From the NCBI RefSeq assembly GCF_003248515.1, contig NZ_QFOB01000001.1, positions 496,001 to 560,000 on the forward strand: a DNA stretch of 64,000 nucleotides, in the 5' to 3' direction. Positions 1-8,716 of this stretch are shown here, piece after piece. The position numbers and the translations under genes were made by a program. The first letter of the stretch is position 1, and every line of letters begins with the position of its first letter. Source of the DNA: Sphingomonas sp. Its GTDB lineage: Bacteria; Pseudomonadota; Alphaproteobacteria; Sphingomonadales; Sphingomonadaceae. The notes beneath the pieces are model-generated. The model had not been told where the DNA came from and ran no database searches. It was given only the letters and a program-made list of their open reading frames with translations.

Positions 1-465
1 GACGAAGTGCGCGAGGCTGCCGCCCTGCTGCGCAGCGCGCCGCACCTGCCGCTGCGATTCGACGGCTTCATCGAAGCCAACGCGCTGGGCCGGGGCGAGG
101 CAGACGTGATCGTTTCCGATGGATTTTCCGGCAATATCGCGCTGAAGACGGCGGAAGGCACCGCCACTTTCATCGGCGATCTGATCCGCCGTGCCTTCAC
201 CAGCTCGCTCCGCTCAAAATTCGGATTCCTGCTTTCGCGCCCCGCGATCACCCTGCTGCGGCAGGGGCTGGATCCCAATACGCGCAACGGCGCCGTCTTC
301 CTGGGGCTGACCGGCACGGTCGTGAAGAGCCATGGCAGCGCATCCGCCGTGGGCTTCGCCAATGCGATCGCGGTGGCGGCCAAGCTCGCCCGTGCGCGCA
401 TCACCGATCGCATCGCCGAGGATCTGGCCCGCACTCGCGGCGCCACGGCGGAAACGGTCGCATGA
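1..465 (+). CDS. plsX: Phosphate acyltransferase PlsX, C-terminal part
   Basis: Converts acyl-ACP to acyl-phosphate, the first step of the PlsX/PlsY route to phosphatidic acid. The reading frame is open from base 1, so the N-terminal half lies outside the window; about 154 residues remain. The family signature DGFSGNIALKT is clear, followed by the helical C-terminal region. The stop overlaps the fabH start by 4 nt (ATGA), the usual plsX-fabH coupling in alphaproteobacteria. Identity is certain; only the 5' end is missing. Confidence 0.96.
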   Translation, partial: DEVREAAALLRSAPHLPLRFDGFIEANALGRGEADVIVSDGFSGNIALKTAEGTATFIGDLIRRAFTSSLRSKFGFLLSRPAITLLRQGLDPNTRNGAVFLGLTGTVVKSHGSASAVGFANAIAVAAKLARARITDRIAEDLARTRGATAETVA

Positions 466-1424
466 CGCTGCGTGCCGTCATCGCCGGTACGGGATCCGCG
501 CTGCCGAAGCGGCGCGTGACCAACGACGAACTGGCGGAGACGGTCGACACATCCGACGAGTGGATCGTCGAGCGCACCGGCATTCGCGCACGCCATATCG
601 CGGGCGACGACGAGACGACCGCCACGCTGGGCGCCGATGCCGCGCGCAACGCGCTGGCCGCCGCCGGGATCGACGCTTCCGCGATCGACCTGATCGTGCT
701 GGCAACGGCGACGCCCGACCAGACCTTCCCGGCCTCCGCCACCAAGATCCAGCATATGCTGGGCATCACCGATTGCGTGGCCTTCGATGTCGCGGCGGTC
801 TGCTCCGGCTTCCTCTACGCCGTTTCCGTGGCGGAGAGCATGATCCGCGCAGGCAGCGCCCGCACCGCGCTGTTGATCGGCGCGGAGACGTTCAGCCGGA
901 TCCTGGACTGGGAGGATCGCACGACCTGCGTGCTCTTCGGCGACGGTGCCGGCGCGATCGTGCTGCGGGCGGAGGAGAGCGAGGATCGCGGCATCCTCTC
1001 GGTCGCGCTCCACGCCGACGGGCGGCACAACCAGCTCCTCTATGTCGATGGCGGCCCTTCCACCACGGGCACCGTCGGCAAGCTCCGCATGAAGGGGCAG
1101 GAGGTCTTCCGTCACGCGGTGGTGAATCTCGCCGCCGTGCTGACAGAGGCCGTCGCCAAGGCCGGCCTGGAGACGCGCGACATAGACTGGGTGGTGCCGC
1201 ATCAGGCCAATCGCCGCATCCTGGACGCGACCGCGCGCAAGCTGGGCCTCGCTGCCGAGAAGGTGATCGTCACGGTCGACCAGCATGCCAACACATCGGC
1301 CGCCTCCGTGCCGCTGGCGCTGGACCAGGCCGTGCGCGACGGGCGGATCCGGCGCGGCGACGTGGTGGTGCTGGAGGCGATGGGCGGCGGCTTCACCTGG
1401 GGCGCGGCCGCGCTGCGCTTCTGA
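462..1424 (+). CDS. fabH: Beta-ketoacyl-ACP synthase III (FabH)
   Basis: Condenses acetyl-CoA with malonyl-ACP to start type II fatty acid synthesis in the cytosol. The protein has 320 aa, normal for the family. The catalytic triad is visible: Cys114 in AVCSGF, His247 in PHQAN and Asn277 in QHANTS. The glycine-rich C-terminal signature GGGFTWGA is also present. The start overlaps the plsX stop by 4 nt, indicating translational coupling. ihfA follows after a 126-nt gap that may hold its own promoter. Confidence 0.97.
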   Translation: MTLRAVIAGTGSALPKRRVTNDELAETVDTSDEWIVERTGIRARHIAGDDETTATLGADAARNALAAAGIDASAIDLIVLATATPDQTFPASATKIQHMLGITDCVAFDVAAVCSGFLYAVSVAESMIRAGSARTALLIGAETFSRILDWEDRTTCVLFGDGAGAIVLRAEESEDRGILSVALHADGRHNQLLYVDGGPSTTGTVGKLRMKGQEVFRHAVVNLAAVLTEAVAKAGLETRDIDWVVPHQANRRILDATARKLGLAAEKVIVTVDQHANTSAASVPLALDQAVRDGRIRRGDVVVLEAMGGGFTWGAAALRF

Positions 1425-1493
1425 TTCGCACGGGCGCACGGGCGCGCGCCGTCTCGCGCTCCGAAACAAGCCCTTACACCGCATCGCTTCAAC

Positions 1494-1523
1494 TTGCTGG
1501 CAGCGGCAAAGCCGGGCTAGAAC
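1494..1523 (+). promoter_or_regulatory. Possible sigma-70-type promoter of ihfA
   Basis: TTGCTG (1494-1499) and TAGAAC (1518-1523) are separated by 18 nt and lie about 28 nt before the ihfA start. They resemble housekeeping -35/-10 boxes, though the -10 is poor. The call rests on pattern and position only. Confidence 0.35.
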
Positions 1524-1550
1524 GGCAAATCTGGGTTTAGGGGGAAAAAG

Positions 1551-1850
1551 ATGGTCGATTCGGGGACTTTGACGCGTGCCGACCTGGCGGAGATCGTCCA
1601 CGAGAATATCGGCCTTTCCCGCGCGGGCTGCGCCGAGATCGTCGAGGATCTTCTGGGCCATATGTGCGGCGCGCTGGATCGGGGCGAGAACGTCAAGATT
1701 TCCGGTTTCGGCACGTTCGTACTGCGCGACAAGGCGCAGCGCGTGGGCCGCAATCCCAAGACGGGCATCGAGGTGCCGATCGCGCCGCGCCGCGTGCTGA
1801 CCTTCCGTGCGAGCCAGGCGATGCGCGACAGCATCGTCGAGGCCGGCTGA
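1551..1850 (+). CDS. ihfA: Integration host factor subunit alpha
   Basis: DNA-bending HU/IHF-fold protein that works as a heterodimer with IHF-beta in nucleoid organisation, recombination and sigma-54 promoter activation. The 99 aa match the family length. The signatures GFGTFVLRDK and GRNPKTGIEVPI, the beta-arm with its intercalating proline, are present. The start follows an AGGGGGA-like purine stretch. merR follows 11 nt downstream, the conserved ihfA-merR pair. A sigma-54 promoter occurs elsewhere in this window (16191), where IHF might assist. Confidence 0.95.
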   Translation: MVDSGTLTRADLAEIVHENIGLSRAGCAEIVEDLLGHMCGALDRGENVKISGFGTFVLRDKAQRVGRNPKTGIEVPIAPRRVLTFRASQAMRDSIVEAG

Positions 1851-1861
1851 TCCAGCCGGCG

Positions 1862-2209
1862 ATGTCGGAAAGCGGCAAGTCCGACGGGGCCTTTCGCACG
1901 ATCGGCGAGGTGGCCGAGATGCTCGGCCTGCCGCAGCACATCCTGCGTTACTGGGAAACGCGCTTCCCGCAGGTGAAACCGCTCCAGCGCGCGGGAAACC
2001 GCCGCTATTATCGCCCGGCCGATGTGGCGCTGGTGCAGCGCATCAACCAGCTGCTGAATCAGGACGGCTATACGATCAAGGGCGTGCAGAAGCAGCTGGC
2101 CGAGGAAGCGAGGAAGGGCGGCGTGACCGTACCGCCCGTTTCCCCGCTCCGCGCGATTCGCGATGCGCTGGCGCTGGCGCTGGTAGAGGATGCGCGGCGA
2201 TCGGCGTGA
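1862..2209 (+). CDS. MerR-family transcriptional regulator
   Basis: A 115-aa DNA-binding protein with an N-terminal winged helix-turn-helix (TIGEVAEMLGLPQHILRYWETRFPQ, about residues 11-36, then RAGNRRYYRPADVALV). A short helical tail follows (INQLLNQDGYTIKGVQKQL). No cysteine-rich effector site is visible, so it is not an obvious metal sensor. ATG 1862 was chosen because the frame upstream is only antisense-like sequence inside ihfA. It is the usual partner of ihfA in alphaproteobacteria; its target is unknown. Confidence 0.9.
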   Translation: MSESGKSDGAFRTIGEVAEMLGLPQHILRYWETRFPQVKPLQRAGNRRYYRPADVALVQRINQLLNQDGYTIKGVQKQLAEEARKGGVTVPPVSPLRAIRDALALALVEDARRSA

Positions 2210-2278
2210 AGGGCTGAAGGACCGGCTGGCCCTGCGGCATCGTTTTCGTCTTGCCAGCGGCTAGGTGGCCGCCCCCCT

Positions 2279-2701
2279 TCAGCCACGAACGGCCGGCAGG
2301 AGCGCTCCATAGGGACCAAGGTCCTCGCCATGGGCGAGGCGCCACCAGCCGTGCTGGACGATCATCGCCTGCTGCTCGATCCCGTATGATTCCAGCGGGA
2401 GGCCGGGCGCGAGATCATAGGTGTAGCGGCAGAAGGGATGGCGGCGCAGCGGCAGGAACAGGCCCGCCTGATGCTGCCAGACATGCGTCAGTTCGTGGAC
2501 GAACAGCGCGCGCAGCGGCCATTCCGCCGTCGCATAATCCTCCCGCCACAGGCCGTCGTGCGGATGGACCCATATGTCCCCATCGGGGGCCATGATGACG
2601 TTTCTGGGCTGGAGCGGCCACCAGCGCGCGCGATGGACGCGCACGCGCGCGGGATCGAGGCCAGCCCCGAAAGCCTGCGCCGCCAGCGCCGCCTCGCCCA
2701 C
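2279..2701 (-). CDS. Putative zincin-like protein with HELTH motif ('vgr-related' type)
   Basis: A protein of about 140 aa of unknown function. It carries a clean HExxH zinc-peptidase motif (His-Glu-Leu-Thr-His at residues 69-73 counted from GTG 2701) in a hydrophobic context, followed by WQHQ. It resembles small sphingomonad proteins labelled 'vgr-related', although no VgrG spike domain is seen. The start is uncertain. GTG 2701 is the first ordinary start that avoids overlap with the upstream gene, yet the preceding residues RLRFSRDPGRP also look coding. An ATG at 2830 would overlap the neighbour by 83 nt. There is no signal peptide. Confidence 0.72.
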   Translation of the reverse strand: MGEAALAAQAFGAGLDPARVRVHRARWWPLQPRNVIMAPDGDIWVHPHDGLWREDYATAEWPLRALFVHELTHVWQHQAGLFLPLRRHPFCRYTYDLAPGLPLESYGIEQQAMIVQHGWWRLAHGEDLGPYGALLPAVRG

Positions 2702-2747
2702 CGTGAGCGGCCGGCCGGGATCGCGGGAGAAGCGCAGGCGCGTGGGA

Positions 2748-3191
2748 TCAACTCTCCAGTACGGGCGACAGCGGCATGCCGAGATCGGCGAAGCTTGCCG
2801 CCACCGCCTGTGCGCTCGTGAGCAGGCCAAGGCAGGATTTCACGCCGAGAGTCTCCGACAGCGCATCATGCGCCAGCTCCGGATGATCCTGCGCCAGCGC
2901 GACCGAGGAGAGCAAGGCCCGTTCGTCGCCCGTCATCCGCCCGCAGCAGCAGGGCGCGACCATCAGCTTCTTGCCCGCGATCCGCGCCGATTCGCCCATG
3001 AATGCGCGCAACAGGATCAGCGGGCGACGGAAATTGATGCCGAAGCCCCCGATCAGGGCCTGCGCCGCGAACGCATCATCCAGGCCGCCGGCCGCCATCC
3101 GCCGCACCGCATAGAGCAGCAGCCGCGCATAGGCGCTCTCCGGAACCGTAAAGGGCAGCATCCCGGCTGCCTGGGAACCGCTCGCTTGCAT
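2748..3191 (-). CDS. Conserved hypothetical protein (likely DUF6628)
   Basis: 147 aa, no recognised enzymatic domain. Visible features are a helical N-terminus with a conserved-looking RLLLYAVRRMAAGG segment, a cysteine cluster VAPCCCGRMT near the middle, and a late cysteine (KSCLGLLTSAQAV). The cysteine trio suggests metal binding or redox sensitivity, but this is inference. ATG 3191 is preceded by GGAGACGG. The gene lies 73 nt after folC and just before the HELTH-motif gene. The DUF assignment is from memory. Confidence 0.8.
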   Translation of the reverse strand: MQASGSQAAGMLPFTVPESAYARLLLYAVRRMAAGGLDDAFAAQALIGGFGINFRRPLILLRAFMGESARIAGKKLMVAPCCCGRMTGDERALLSSVALAQDHPELAHDALSETLGVKSCLGLLTSAQAVAASFADLGMPLSPVLES

Positions 3192-3264
3192 CACCGTCTC
3201 CTTGTCCGACGGAAGAATGCTGGCATTGCCGCTATTGCAAGTCAATCGCAATAAGGTGGACAGA

Positions 3265-4590
3265 TCAGGCAGGCGGCGAACCGTTGGCCGCAAGAACGGT
3301 GCCCGCCAGATAAAGCGATCCGGCGATGAGCACGACGGGCGCGGGATCATCATGCTCGGACGCGACCGCGCCGAGCGCCTGTTCGACGCTGCCGCCCGCG
3401 CGCGCCGCAAGCCCCGCGCGATTGGCGGCGGCGGCGATCGCAGCGGGCGAATGATGCGCATGTCCCGCCACCGGCAGGGGATGGATGATAGCGCCGCTGC
3501 CGGCGAAGGGCTCCAGAAAGCCGGCCAGATCCTTGTTGTCCAGCATGCCGAGCAGGATGTGAAAGCGCCGGCCGGGGGCGACGCGGAGGCGGAAATATTC
3601 GGCGATCACGCGGCCGGCCGCGGGATTGTGCCCGCCATCGAGCCACAGCTCGCTGCCCGGCGCCAGCAGGGTCGGAAGCGGACCGCGCTCGATCCGCTGG
3701 AGTCGCGCAGGCCATTCGGCCCAGCCCATCGCCGCGCGCAACGCCGCCGGCGGCACGGCAAGCGCCTGCTGATGGCGGAGCATCGCGATGGCGAGCCCGG
3801 CATTGTCGGCCTGATGCGCTCCCGCCAGCCGAGGCAACGGCAGATCCAGCGCACCCGCCGAATCGCGATAGGCGAGCCGCCCGCGCGTGCCGTCGACCGA
3901 CCAATCCCGCCCCGCAGCGAGCCGGATCGCGCCGGCAGCCTCCGCCGCGCGATCGATCGGCGCGGCGACACGCGCCGGATAATCGAGCGTCACCAGCGGC
4001 GCCCCCGCCTTGGCGATGCCGGCCTTCTCGGCGGCGATCGTCTCGATCCGATCGCCCAGGAATTGCTGATGATCCAGCCCCAGCTGGGCGATGCCGCAGA
4101 CGAGCGGATGTTCGATCACGTTGGTGGCGTCCAGCCGGCCACCCAGCCCCACCTCGATCACGCAGGCATCGGCGGGAATCCGCGCGAAGGCGAGGAAGGC
4201 GGCCGCCGTCGTCACCTCGAAGAAGCTCGCGCCGATATCGGCACCGACATCCAGCACCTCGGCCAGCAGGGCGGCCAGCAGCGCATCATCGATCAGGCTG
4301 CCGGCGATCCGGATCCGCTCGTTGAAGCGCACCAGATGCGGGCTGGTATAGACATGGACCTTGAAGCCCGCCGCCTCCAGCCCCGCGCGCAGGAAGGAGC
4401 AGGTGGATCCCTTCCCGTTCGTGCCGGCGACGTGGAAGACGGGCGGCAGCGACCGATGGGGATCGCCGATCCGGGCGAGCAGCGCCGTGATCCGCTCCAG
4501 CCCGAGAATGTCGGCGCCGGGCGACAGCGACCACAGCCGATCGAGCTGGGCCTGGACGGCGGGATCGGAGGAAACGGCGTGGTCCGCCAT
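3265..4590 (-). CDS. folC: Bifunctional folylpolyglutamate synthase / dihydrofolate synthase
   Basis: ATP-dependent addition of glutamate to dihydropteroate and to tetrahydrofolates. 441 aa, Mur-ligase fold. The P-loop region HVAGTNGKGSTCSFL lies near residues 53-67, followed by YTSPHLVRFNERI, which is typical of FolC. The C-terminal domain contains LDGGHNPAA. It sits 15 nt downstream of accD at the end of trpF-trpB-trpA-accD-folC, an order seen widely in alphaproteobacteria. The start ATG 4590 fits that spacing. Confidence 0.96.
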   Translation of the reverse strand: MADHAVSSDPAVQAQLDRLWSLSPGADILGLERITALLARIGDPHRSLPPVFHVAGTNGKGSTCSFLRAGLEAAGFKVHVYTSPHLVRFNERIRIAGSLIDDALLAALLAEVLDVGADIGASFFEVTTAAAFLAFARIPADACVIEVGLGGRLDATNVIEHPLVCGIAQLGLDHQQFLGDRIETIAAEKAGIAKAGAPLVTLDYPARVAAPIDRAAEAAGAIRLAAGRDWSVDGTRGRLAYRDSAGALDLPLPRLAGAHQADNAGLAIAMLRHQQALAVPPAALRAAMGWAEWPARLQRIERGPLPTLLAPGSELWLDGGHNPAAGRVIAEYFRLRVAPGRRFHILLGMLDNKDLAGFLEPFAGSGAIIHPLPVAGHAHHSPAAIAAAANRAGLAARAGGSVEQALGAVASEHDDPAPVVLIAGSLYLAGTVLAANGSPPA

Positions 4591-4605
4591 CAGCGAACGC
4601 CCCTA

Positions 4606-5460
4606 TCAGGCAGCGGCCCGATCCCCGCAGAGATAGCCGATCAGGCGGGCAAGCTCGGCGCGCAGCTTGTGGCGATGGACGACCATATCGAGCATGCCAT
4701 GCGACAGCAGATATTCGGCGCGCTGGAAGCCTTCGGGCAGCTTTTCGCGGATCGTGGATTCGATCACGCGCTGGCCGGCGAAGCCGATGAGCGCGCCCGG
4801 CTCCGCGATCTGCACATCCCCCAGCATCGCATAGCTGGCCGTAACGCCGCCCGTGGTGGGATCCGTCATCACCACGATATAGGGCAGGCCCGCCTCGCGC
4901 AGCTTCTGGATCGCCACGGTCGTCTTCGGCATCTGCATCAGGCTCAATATGCCTTCCTGCATGCGCGCGCCGCCGGCGGCCGTGAAGATGATGTAGGGGC
5001 AATGTTCCGCGATCGCCGCCTCGACGCCGACCACGAAGGCCGCGCCCACCGCAAGGCCCATCGATCCACCCATGAAGGCGAAATCCTGGACGCCGACGAT
5101 CGCCTTCATCCCCTCGATCCGGCCGCTGGCATTCACGAGCGCATCACTTTCGCCCGTATTCGTCCGCGCCGCCTTCAGGCGATCCACATAGCGCTTGGAA
5201 TCGCGGAACTTGAGCGGATCCTCCCGCACCTGCGGATTGGGGAGCGGCACATAGACGCCACTGTCGAACAGCGAATCGAAGCGCGCATCCGGCCCGATGC
5301 GGCCGTGATGATCGCACTTCGGGCAAACCGACTGATTTTCCTCATATTCGCGCGTGAACACCATCGTCCCGCAGCTCGGGCATTTGTGCCAGAGATTGTC
5401 GGGCGTTTCCTTCTTCTGGAGGAAGGGAACGGCATTGCGGACGCGATCCAGCCAGCTCAT
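4606..5460 (-). CDS. accD: Acetyl-CoA carboxylase carboxyltransferase subunit beta
   Basis: Transfers the carboxyl group from carboxybiotin to acetyl-CoA, together with AccA, giving malonyl-CoA for fatty acid synthesis. 284 aa. The N-terminal zinc ribbon is visible as Cys27, Cys30, Cys46 and Cys49. The crotonase-like core contains GGARMQEG and the GGVTASYA stretch. The start overlaps the trpA stop by 4 nt. Biotin-binding residues are not expected in this subunit. Confidence 0.97.
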   Translation of the reverse strand: MSWLDRVRNAVPFLQKKETPDNLWHKCPSCGTMVFTREYEENQSVCPKCDHHGRIGPDARFDSLFDSGVYVPLPNPQVREDPLKFRDSKRYVDRLKAARTNTGESDALVNASGRIEGMKAIVGVQDFAFMGGSMGLAVGAAFVVGVEAAIAEHCPYIIFTAAGGARMQEGILSLMQMPKTTVAIQKLREAGLPYIVVMTDPTTGGVTASYAMLGDVQIAEPGALIGFAGQRVIESTIREKLPEGFQRAEYLLSHGMLDMVVHRHKLRAELARLIGYLCGDRAAA

Positions 5461-6281
5461 GCGGCCTGCTCCTGTCTTGCACCGGCGAGCGCGCCGGAAA
5501 GCCCCGCCACGATCTCCCGCGTGGCGGCGGCCGGATCACCGCCCGAGGCCGCGGCCTGCGCGATGACATCGATGATGGCCGATCCGACGACGACGCCATC
5601 GGCCACCCGGCCGATCGCGGCGGCCTGCGCGGGCGTGCGCACGCCGAAGCCGACCGCGACGGGAAGATCGGTGGACGCCTTCAGCCGCGTGACGGCGTCC
5701 TCGATGCTCGCCTGCGCAGCCTGCTGGCTGCCGGTGATGCCGGCGACGGACACATAATAAAGGAAGCCATCCGCCCCCTCCAGCACGGTCGGCAGGCGCA
5801 CGGCATCGGTGGTCGGTGTGGCGAGACGGATGGACGCGATCCCTTGCGCCCGCAAAGCCGGCCCGAGCGAGGCATCCTGCTCGGCCGGGATATCGACGCA
5901 GATCACGCCATCCACGCCGGATTCGGCGCAGGATCCGGCGAACGCCTCCGCCCCGCGCCGCAGCATCGGATTGGCATAGCCCATCAGCACCAGCGGCACG
6001 TGCGGATGGCGCGCCCGGAAACCGGCGGCGATCTCCATGATCCTCGCCGTGGTGGCGCCGGCCGCCAGAGCGCGGAGATTGGCGCGCTGGATGGCCGGGC
6101 CATCCGCCATCGGATCGGTGAAGGGCAGGCCCAGCTCGATCAGGTCCGCACCGCCCGCGACGAGCGCATCGAGGATGGCGGGCGTCGCCTCCACGGAGGG
6201 ATCCCCACCCGTGATGAACGTGACGAGCGCGGCGCGCCCCTCGGCGCGGGCGCGGGCGAAGGCAGCGGCGATGCGGCTCAT
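5457..6281 (-). CDS. trpA: Tryptophan synthase alpha subunit
   Basis: Cleaves indole-3-glycerol phosphate to indole and glyceraldehyde 3-phosphate in the TrpA2B2 complex. 274 aa TIM barrel. Catalytic Glu49 (DLIELGLPF) and Asp60 (DPMADG) occupy the same positions as in the E. coli enzyme. The phosphate-binding region GFGVRTPAQ is present late. The start overlaps trpB by 4 nt and the stop overlaps accD by 4 nt. Confidence 0.98.
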   Translation of the reverse strand: MSRIAAAFARARAEGRAALVTFITGGDPSVEATPAILDALVAGGADLIELGLPFTDPMADGPAIQRANLRALAAGATTARIMEIAAGFRARHPHVPLVLMGYANPMLRRGAEAFAGSCAESGVDGVICVDIPAEQDASLGPALRAQGIASIRLATPTTDAVRLPTVLEGADGFLYYVSVAGITGSQQAAQASIEDAVTRLKASTDLPVAVGFGVRTPAQAAAIGRVADGVVVGSAIIDVIAQAAASGGDPAAATREIVAGLSGALAGARQEQAA

Positions 6282-7510
6282 ATCTGCACCCCCAGCGAGG
6301 CGGCAACGGTGGCCATATCCTTGTCGCCCCGGCCGGAAAGGTTGACGAGGATGATCTGATCCTCCCGCATCGCCTTCGCCTTGGCGGGCACGGCGGCAAG
6401 CGCATGGGCGCTTTCCAGCGCGGGAATGATGCCTTCCACGCCGGCCAGCAGCGTGAAGGCATCGATCGCCTCTTGATCGGTCACGCCTTCATAGGCGACG
6501 CGGCCGATATCGTGCAGCCAGGCATGTTCCGGCCCGATCCCGGGATAATCGAGCCCGGCCGATACGGAGTGCGCCTCGATGATCTGGCCATCCTCATCCT
6601 GCAACAGATAGGTGCGATTGCCATGGAGGATGCCTGGGCTGCCGCCACCGATGCTGGCGGCATGCTTATCCGTATCCACGCCCAGGCCCGCCGCCTCGAC
6701 CCCCAGCATCGCCACCTCGGGATCATCGAGGAAAGGGTGAAACAGGCCGATCGCATTCGATCCGCCGCCCACCGCCGCCACCAGCAGATCGGGCAATTTG
6801 CCTTCCGCCTCCAGGATCTGGGCGCGCGCTTCCGTACCGATCACCGACTGGAAATCGCGCACCAGCTCCGGATAGGGGTGTGGACCCGCGACCGTGCCGA
6901 TCAGGTAGAAGGTGTCGTGGACGTTGGCGACCCAATCGCGCAGCGCCTCGTTCAGCGCATCCTTCAGCGTCTGCGCGCCGCTGGTGACCGGGATGACCTC
7001 CGCGCCCAGCAGCTTCATGCGAAAGACGTTGGGCTGCTGCCGTTCGACATCCTTGGCGCCCATATACACGACGCATTTGAGCCCGAAGCGCGCGCAGACC
7101 GTGGCCGTCGCCACGCCATGCGAGCCGGCCCCCGTTTCCGCGATGATCCGCGTGCGGCCCATGCGGCGGGCGAGCAGGATCTGGCCGATGCAGTTGTTGA
7201 TCTTGTGCGCGCCGGTGTGATTCAGCTCCTCGCGCTTCAGATAGACCTTGGCGCCCATGCCCGGCGCCGCATCGCGGCGGATCGTCTCGGTCAGTCGCTC
7301 CGCATAATAAAGGGGGCTGGGGCGGCCGACATAATGTTTGGCAAGGCTTTCCAGCTCGGCCCGGAAGAGCGGATCGGCCTTGGCCGCGCGATATTCGCGA
7401 TCCAGCTCAAGGATGAGCGGCATCAGCGTCTCGGCGACGTAGCGGCCGCCATAGGCGCCGAAATTGCCCTGTGCATCGGGCTGCGAGCGGAGGCTGTTGG
7501 CGAGAGTCAT
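6278..7510 (-). CDS. trpB: Tryptophan synthase beta subunit
   Basis: PLP enzyme that joins indole with serine to form tryptophan. 410 aa. The PLP lysine is Lys103 in HTGAHKINN. The PLP-phosphate loop GGGSNAIG and the N-terminal FGAYGGRYVAETLM are typical. It is coupled by 4-nt overlaps to trpF and trpA. No leader peptide or attenuator is obvious upstream of trpF. Confidence 0.98.
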   Translation of the reverse strand: MTLANSLRSQPDAQGNFGAYGGRYVAETLMPLILELDREYRAAKADPLFRAELESLAKHYVGRPSPLYYAERLTETIRRDAAPGMGAKVYLKREELNHTGAHKINNCIGQILLARRMGRTRIIAETGAGSHGVATATVCARFGLKCVVYMGAKDVERQQPNVFRMKLLGAEVIPVTSGAQTLKDALNEALRDWVANVHDTFYLIGTVAGPHPYPELVRDFQSVIGTEARAQILEAEGKLPDLLVAAVGGGSNAIGLFHPFLDDPEVAMLGVEAAGLGVDTDKHAASIGGGSPGILHGNRTYLLQDEDGQIIEAHSVSAGLDYPGIGPEHAWLHDIGRVAYEGVTDQEAIDAFTLLAGVEGIIPALESAHALAAVPAKAKAMREDQIILVNLSGRGDKDMATVAASLGVQI

Positions 7511-8145
7511 AAGCGGGCGGTCGCTTGGAGGAAGGCGGCGATCTTGTCCACATCCTTGACGCCCGGTGCGCTTTCGACGCCCGAGGAGACATCCACGATC
7601 CGGGCGCCGGTGACCGAGACGGCCTCCGCCACGCTGCCGGCATCGAGCCCGCCGGAAAGCGCCCAGGGCAGCGGATGATCGTGGCCGCGCAGCAGCGCCC
7701 AGTCGAAGCGCAGCCCCATGCCGCCGGGCAGCGCCGCGCCATCCGGCGTCTTGGCATCGTAGAGAATGCGATCGGCGACACCGCGATAGGCAGCCGCCCC
7801 CGCCAGATCGGCACGCGTGCGCACCGGAACGGCCTTCCAGATTTCAACTGAGAATCGTTGCCGCAGCGCAGCAACGCGATCGGGCGTTTCATGCCCGTGA
7901 AGCTGCAGCAGGCTCATCCCGGCCGCGATGGCACGCGCCACCAGCTCGTCATCCGGATCGACGAGCACGGCCGCCTTGCCCACCCCGGCAGGCACGGCGG
8001 AAGCCAGCGCCGCCGCCTGATCCGGCGAAACATTGCGCGGACTGCGGGGAAACATCACGAACCCCAGCCAGGAAGCCCCACCGTGCAACGCCGCCTCGAC
8101 CGACTCCGGCGTCGAGAGCCCGCATATCTTCGCCTGAACCCGCAT
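7507..8145 (-). CDS. trpF: Phosphoribosylanthranilate isomerase
   Basis: Amadori rearrangement of phosphoribosylanthranilate to CdRP in tryptophan synthesis. 212 aa TIM barrel. The catalytic Cys is in KICGLSTPE near the N-terminus. The catalytic Asp and phosphate loop lie in LSGGLDAGSVAEAV. It is the first gene of the trpF-trpB-trpA-accD-folC unit. The 186 nt between it and the divergent gene at 8332 must hold both promoters. Confidence 0.96.
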   Translation of the reverse strand: MRVQAKICGLSTPESVEAALHGGASWLGFVMFPRSPRNVSPDQAAALASAVPAGVGKAAVLVDPDDELVARAIAAGMSLLQLHGHETPDRVAALRQRFSVEIWKAVPVRTRADLAGAAAYRGVADRILYDAKTPDGAALPGGMGLRFDWALLRGHDHPLPWALSGGLDAGSVAEAVSVTGARIVDVSSGVESAPGVKDVDKIAAFLQATARL

Positions 8146-8331
8146 CGCGCCCCTTTAGCGGGTTTATCGCGAACATGATCGCGTAAAGCGCAGTCCATGG
8201 TTGCGGAAAATGCAATCGAGTCTTCCCGCTTCGCAGTTGCAGCATTCGGCCGATCCGGGCAGTTGTTGCAGCGCAATACAGAACATCATCATCGTCTAGG
8301 CAGAGGCAGACCCACATCACTGGAGACTGCC

Positions 8332-8598
8332 ATGATCAAGTTCGCTCTTCCTGCTCTCGCGCTCGTCGTTGCCGCTCCGGCCGTGGCGCAGACCCAGGTT
8401 GCTCCGCTCTCGTTCGAGCGTGACGGCATCCGCTACGAGGCCAATGTCATCACCGACGACAACGGCACCACCCGCATCACCGGCAAGGAACTGGGCTCGG
8501 GCCGCACGTTCGACCTGAAGCTGGTGAACGGCAAGGTCAGCGGTCGTTACGACCACACCGACGTACGCTACGACGCGCCGACTGCCCGCATCAACTGA
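8332..8598 (+). CDS. Small secreted protein of unknown function
   Basis: 88 aa. A signal peptide is evident (MIKFALPALALVVAAPAVAQ, cleavage probably after AQA/VAQ). About 68 mature residues follow, with alternating charged and beta-prone segments (LSFERDGIRYEANV, GRTFDLKLVNGKVSGRY) that suggest a small beta-sandwich in the periplasm. GGAGACTGCC before ATG 8332 is a good ribosome binding site. A strong hairpin follows the stop, so it is probably monocistronic. It diverges from trpF. Confidence 0.82.
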   Translation: MIKFALPALALVVAAPAVAQTQVAPLSFERDGIRYEANVITDDNGTTRITGKELGSGRTFDLKLVNGKVSGRYDHTDVRYDAPTARIN

Positions 8599-8620
8599 TT
8601 TTCGCGGAAACGCGAGCATG

Positions 8621-8652
8621 ACGGGCCGGAGCGCACAGGCGCTCCGGCCCGT
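8621..8652 (+). terminator. Hairpin terminator after the small secreted protein
   Basis: Perfect 14-bp inverted repeat (ACGGGCCGGAGCGC at 8621-8634; complement at 8639-8652) with loop ACAG, 22 nt after the stop. The U-tract is poor (GCTTGCGT), as is common in high-GC genomes. Confidence 0.6.
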
Positions 8653-8716
8653 GCTTGCGTCTGGCCCCCGCCACCTCTAGCCCCCGAACACGCCCACCGT
8701 CCCGAAAGGAGCAGGC

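Noticed and set aside
3202..5757. 851-aa open frame on the plus strand
   Set aside because: Antisense shadow of folC, accD and trpA, with compositional bias and no family features.
7400..8331. trp attenuator or T-box upstream of trpF
   Set aside because: No Trp-codon leader, paired terminator/antiterminator or T-box motif found in the 186-nt divergent gap.
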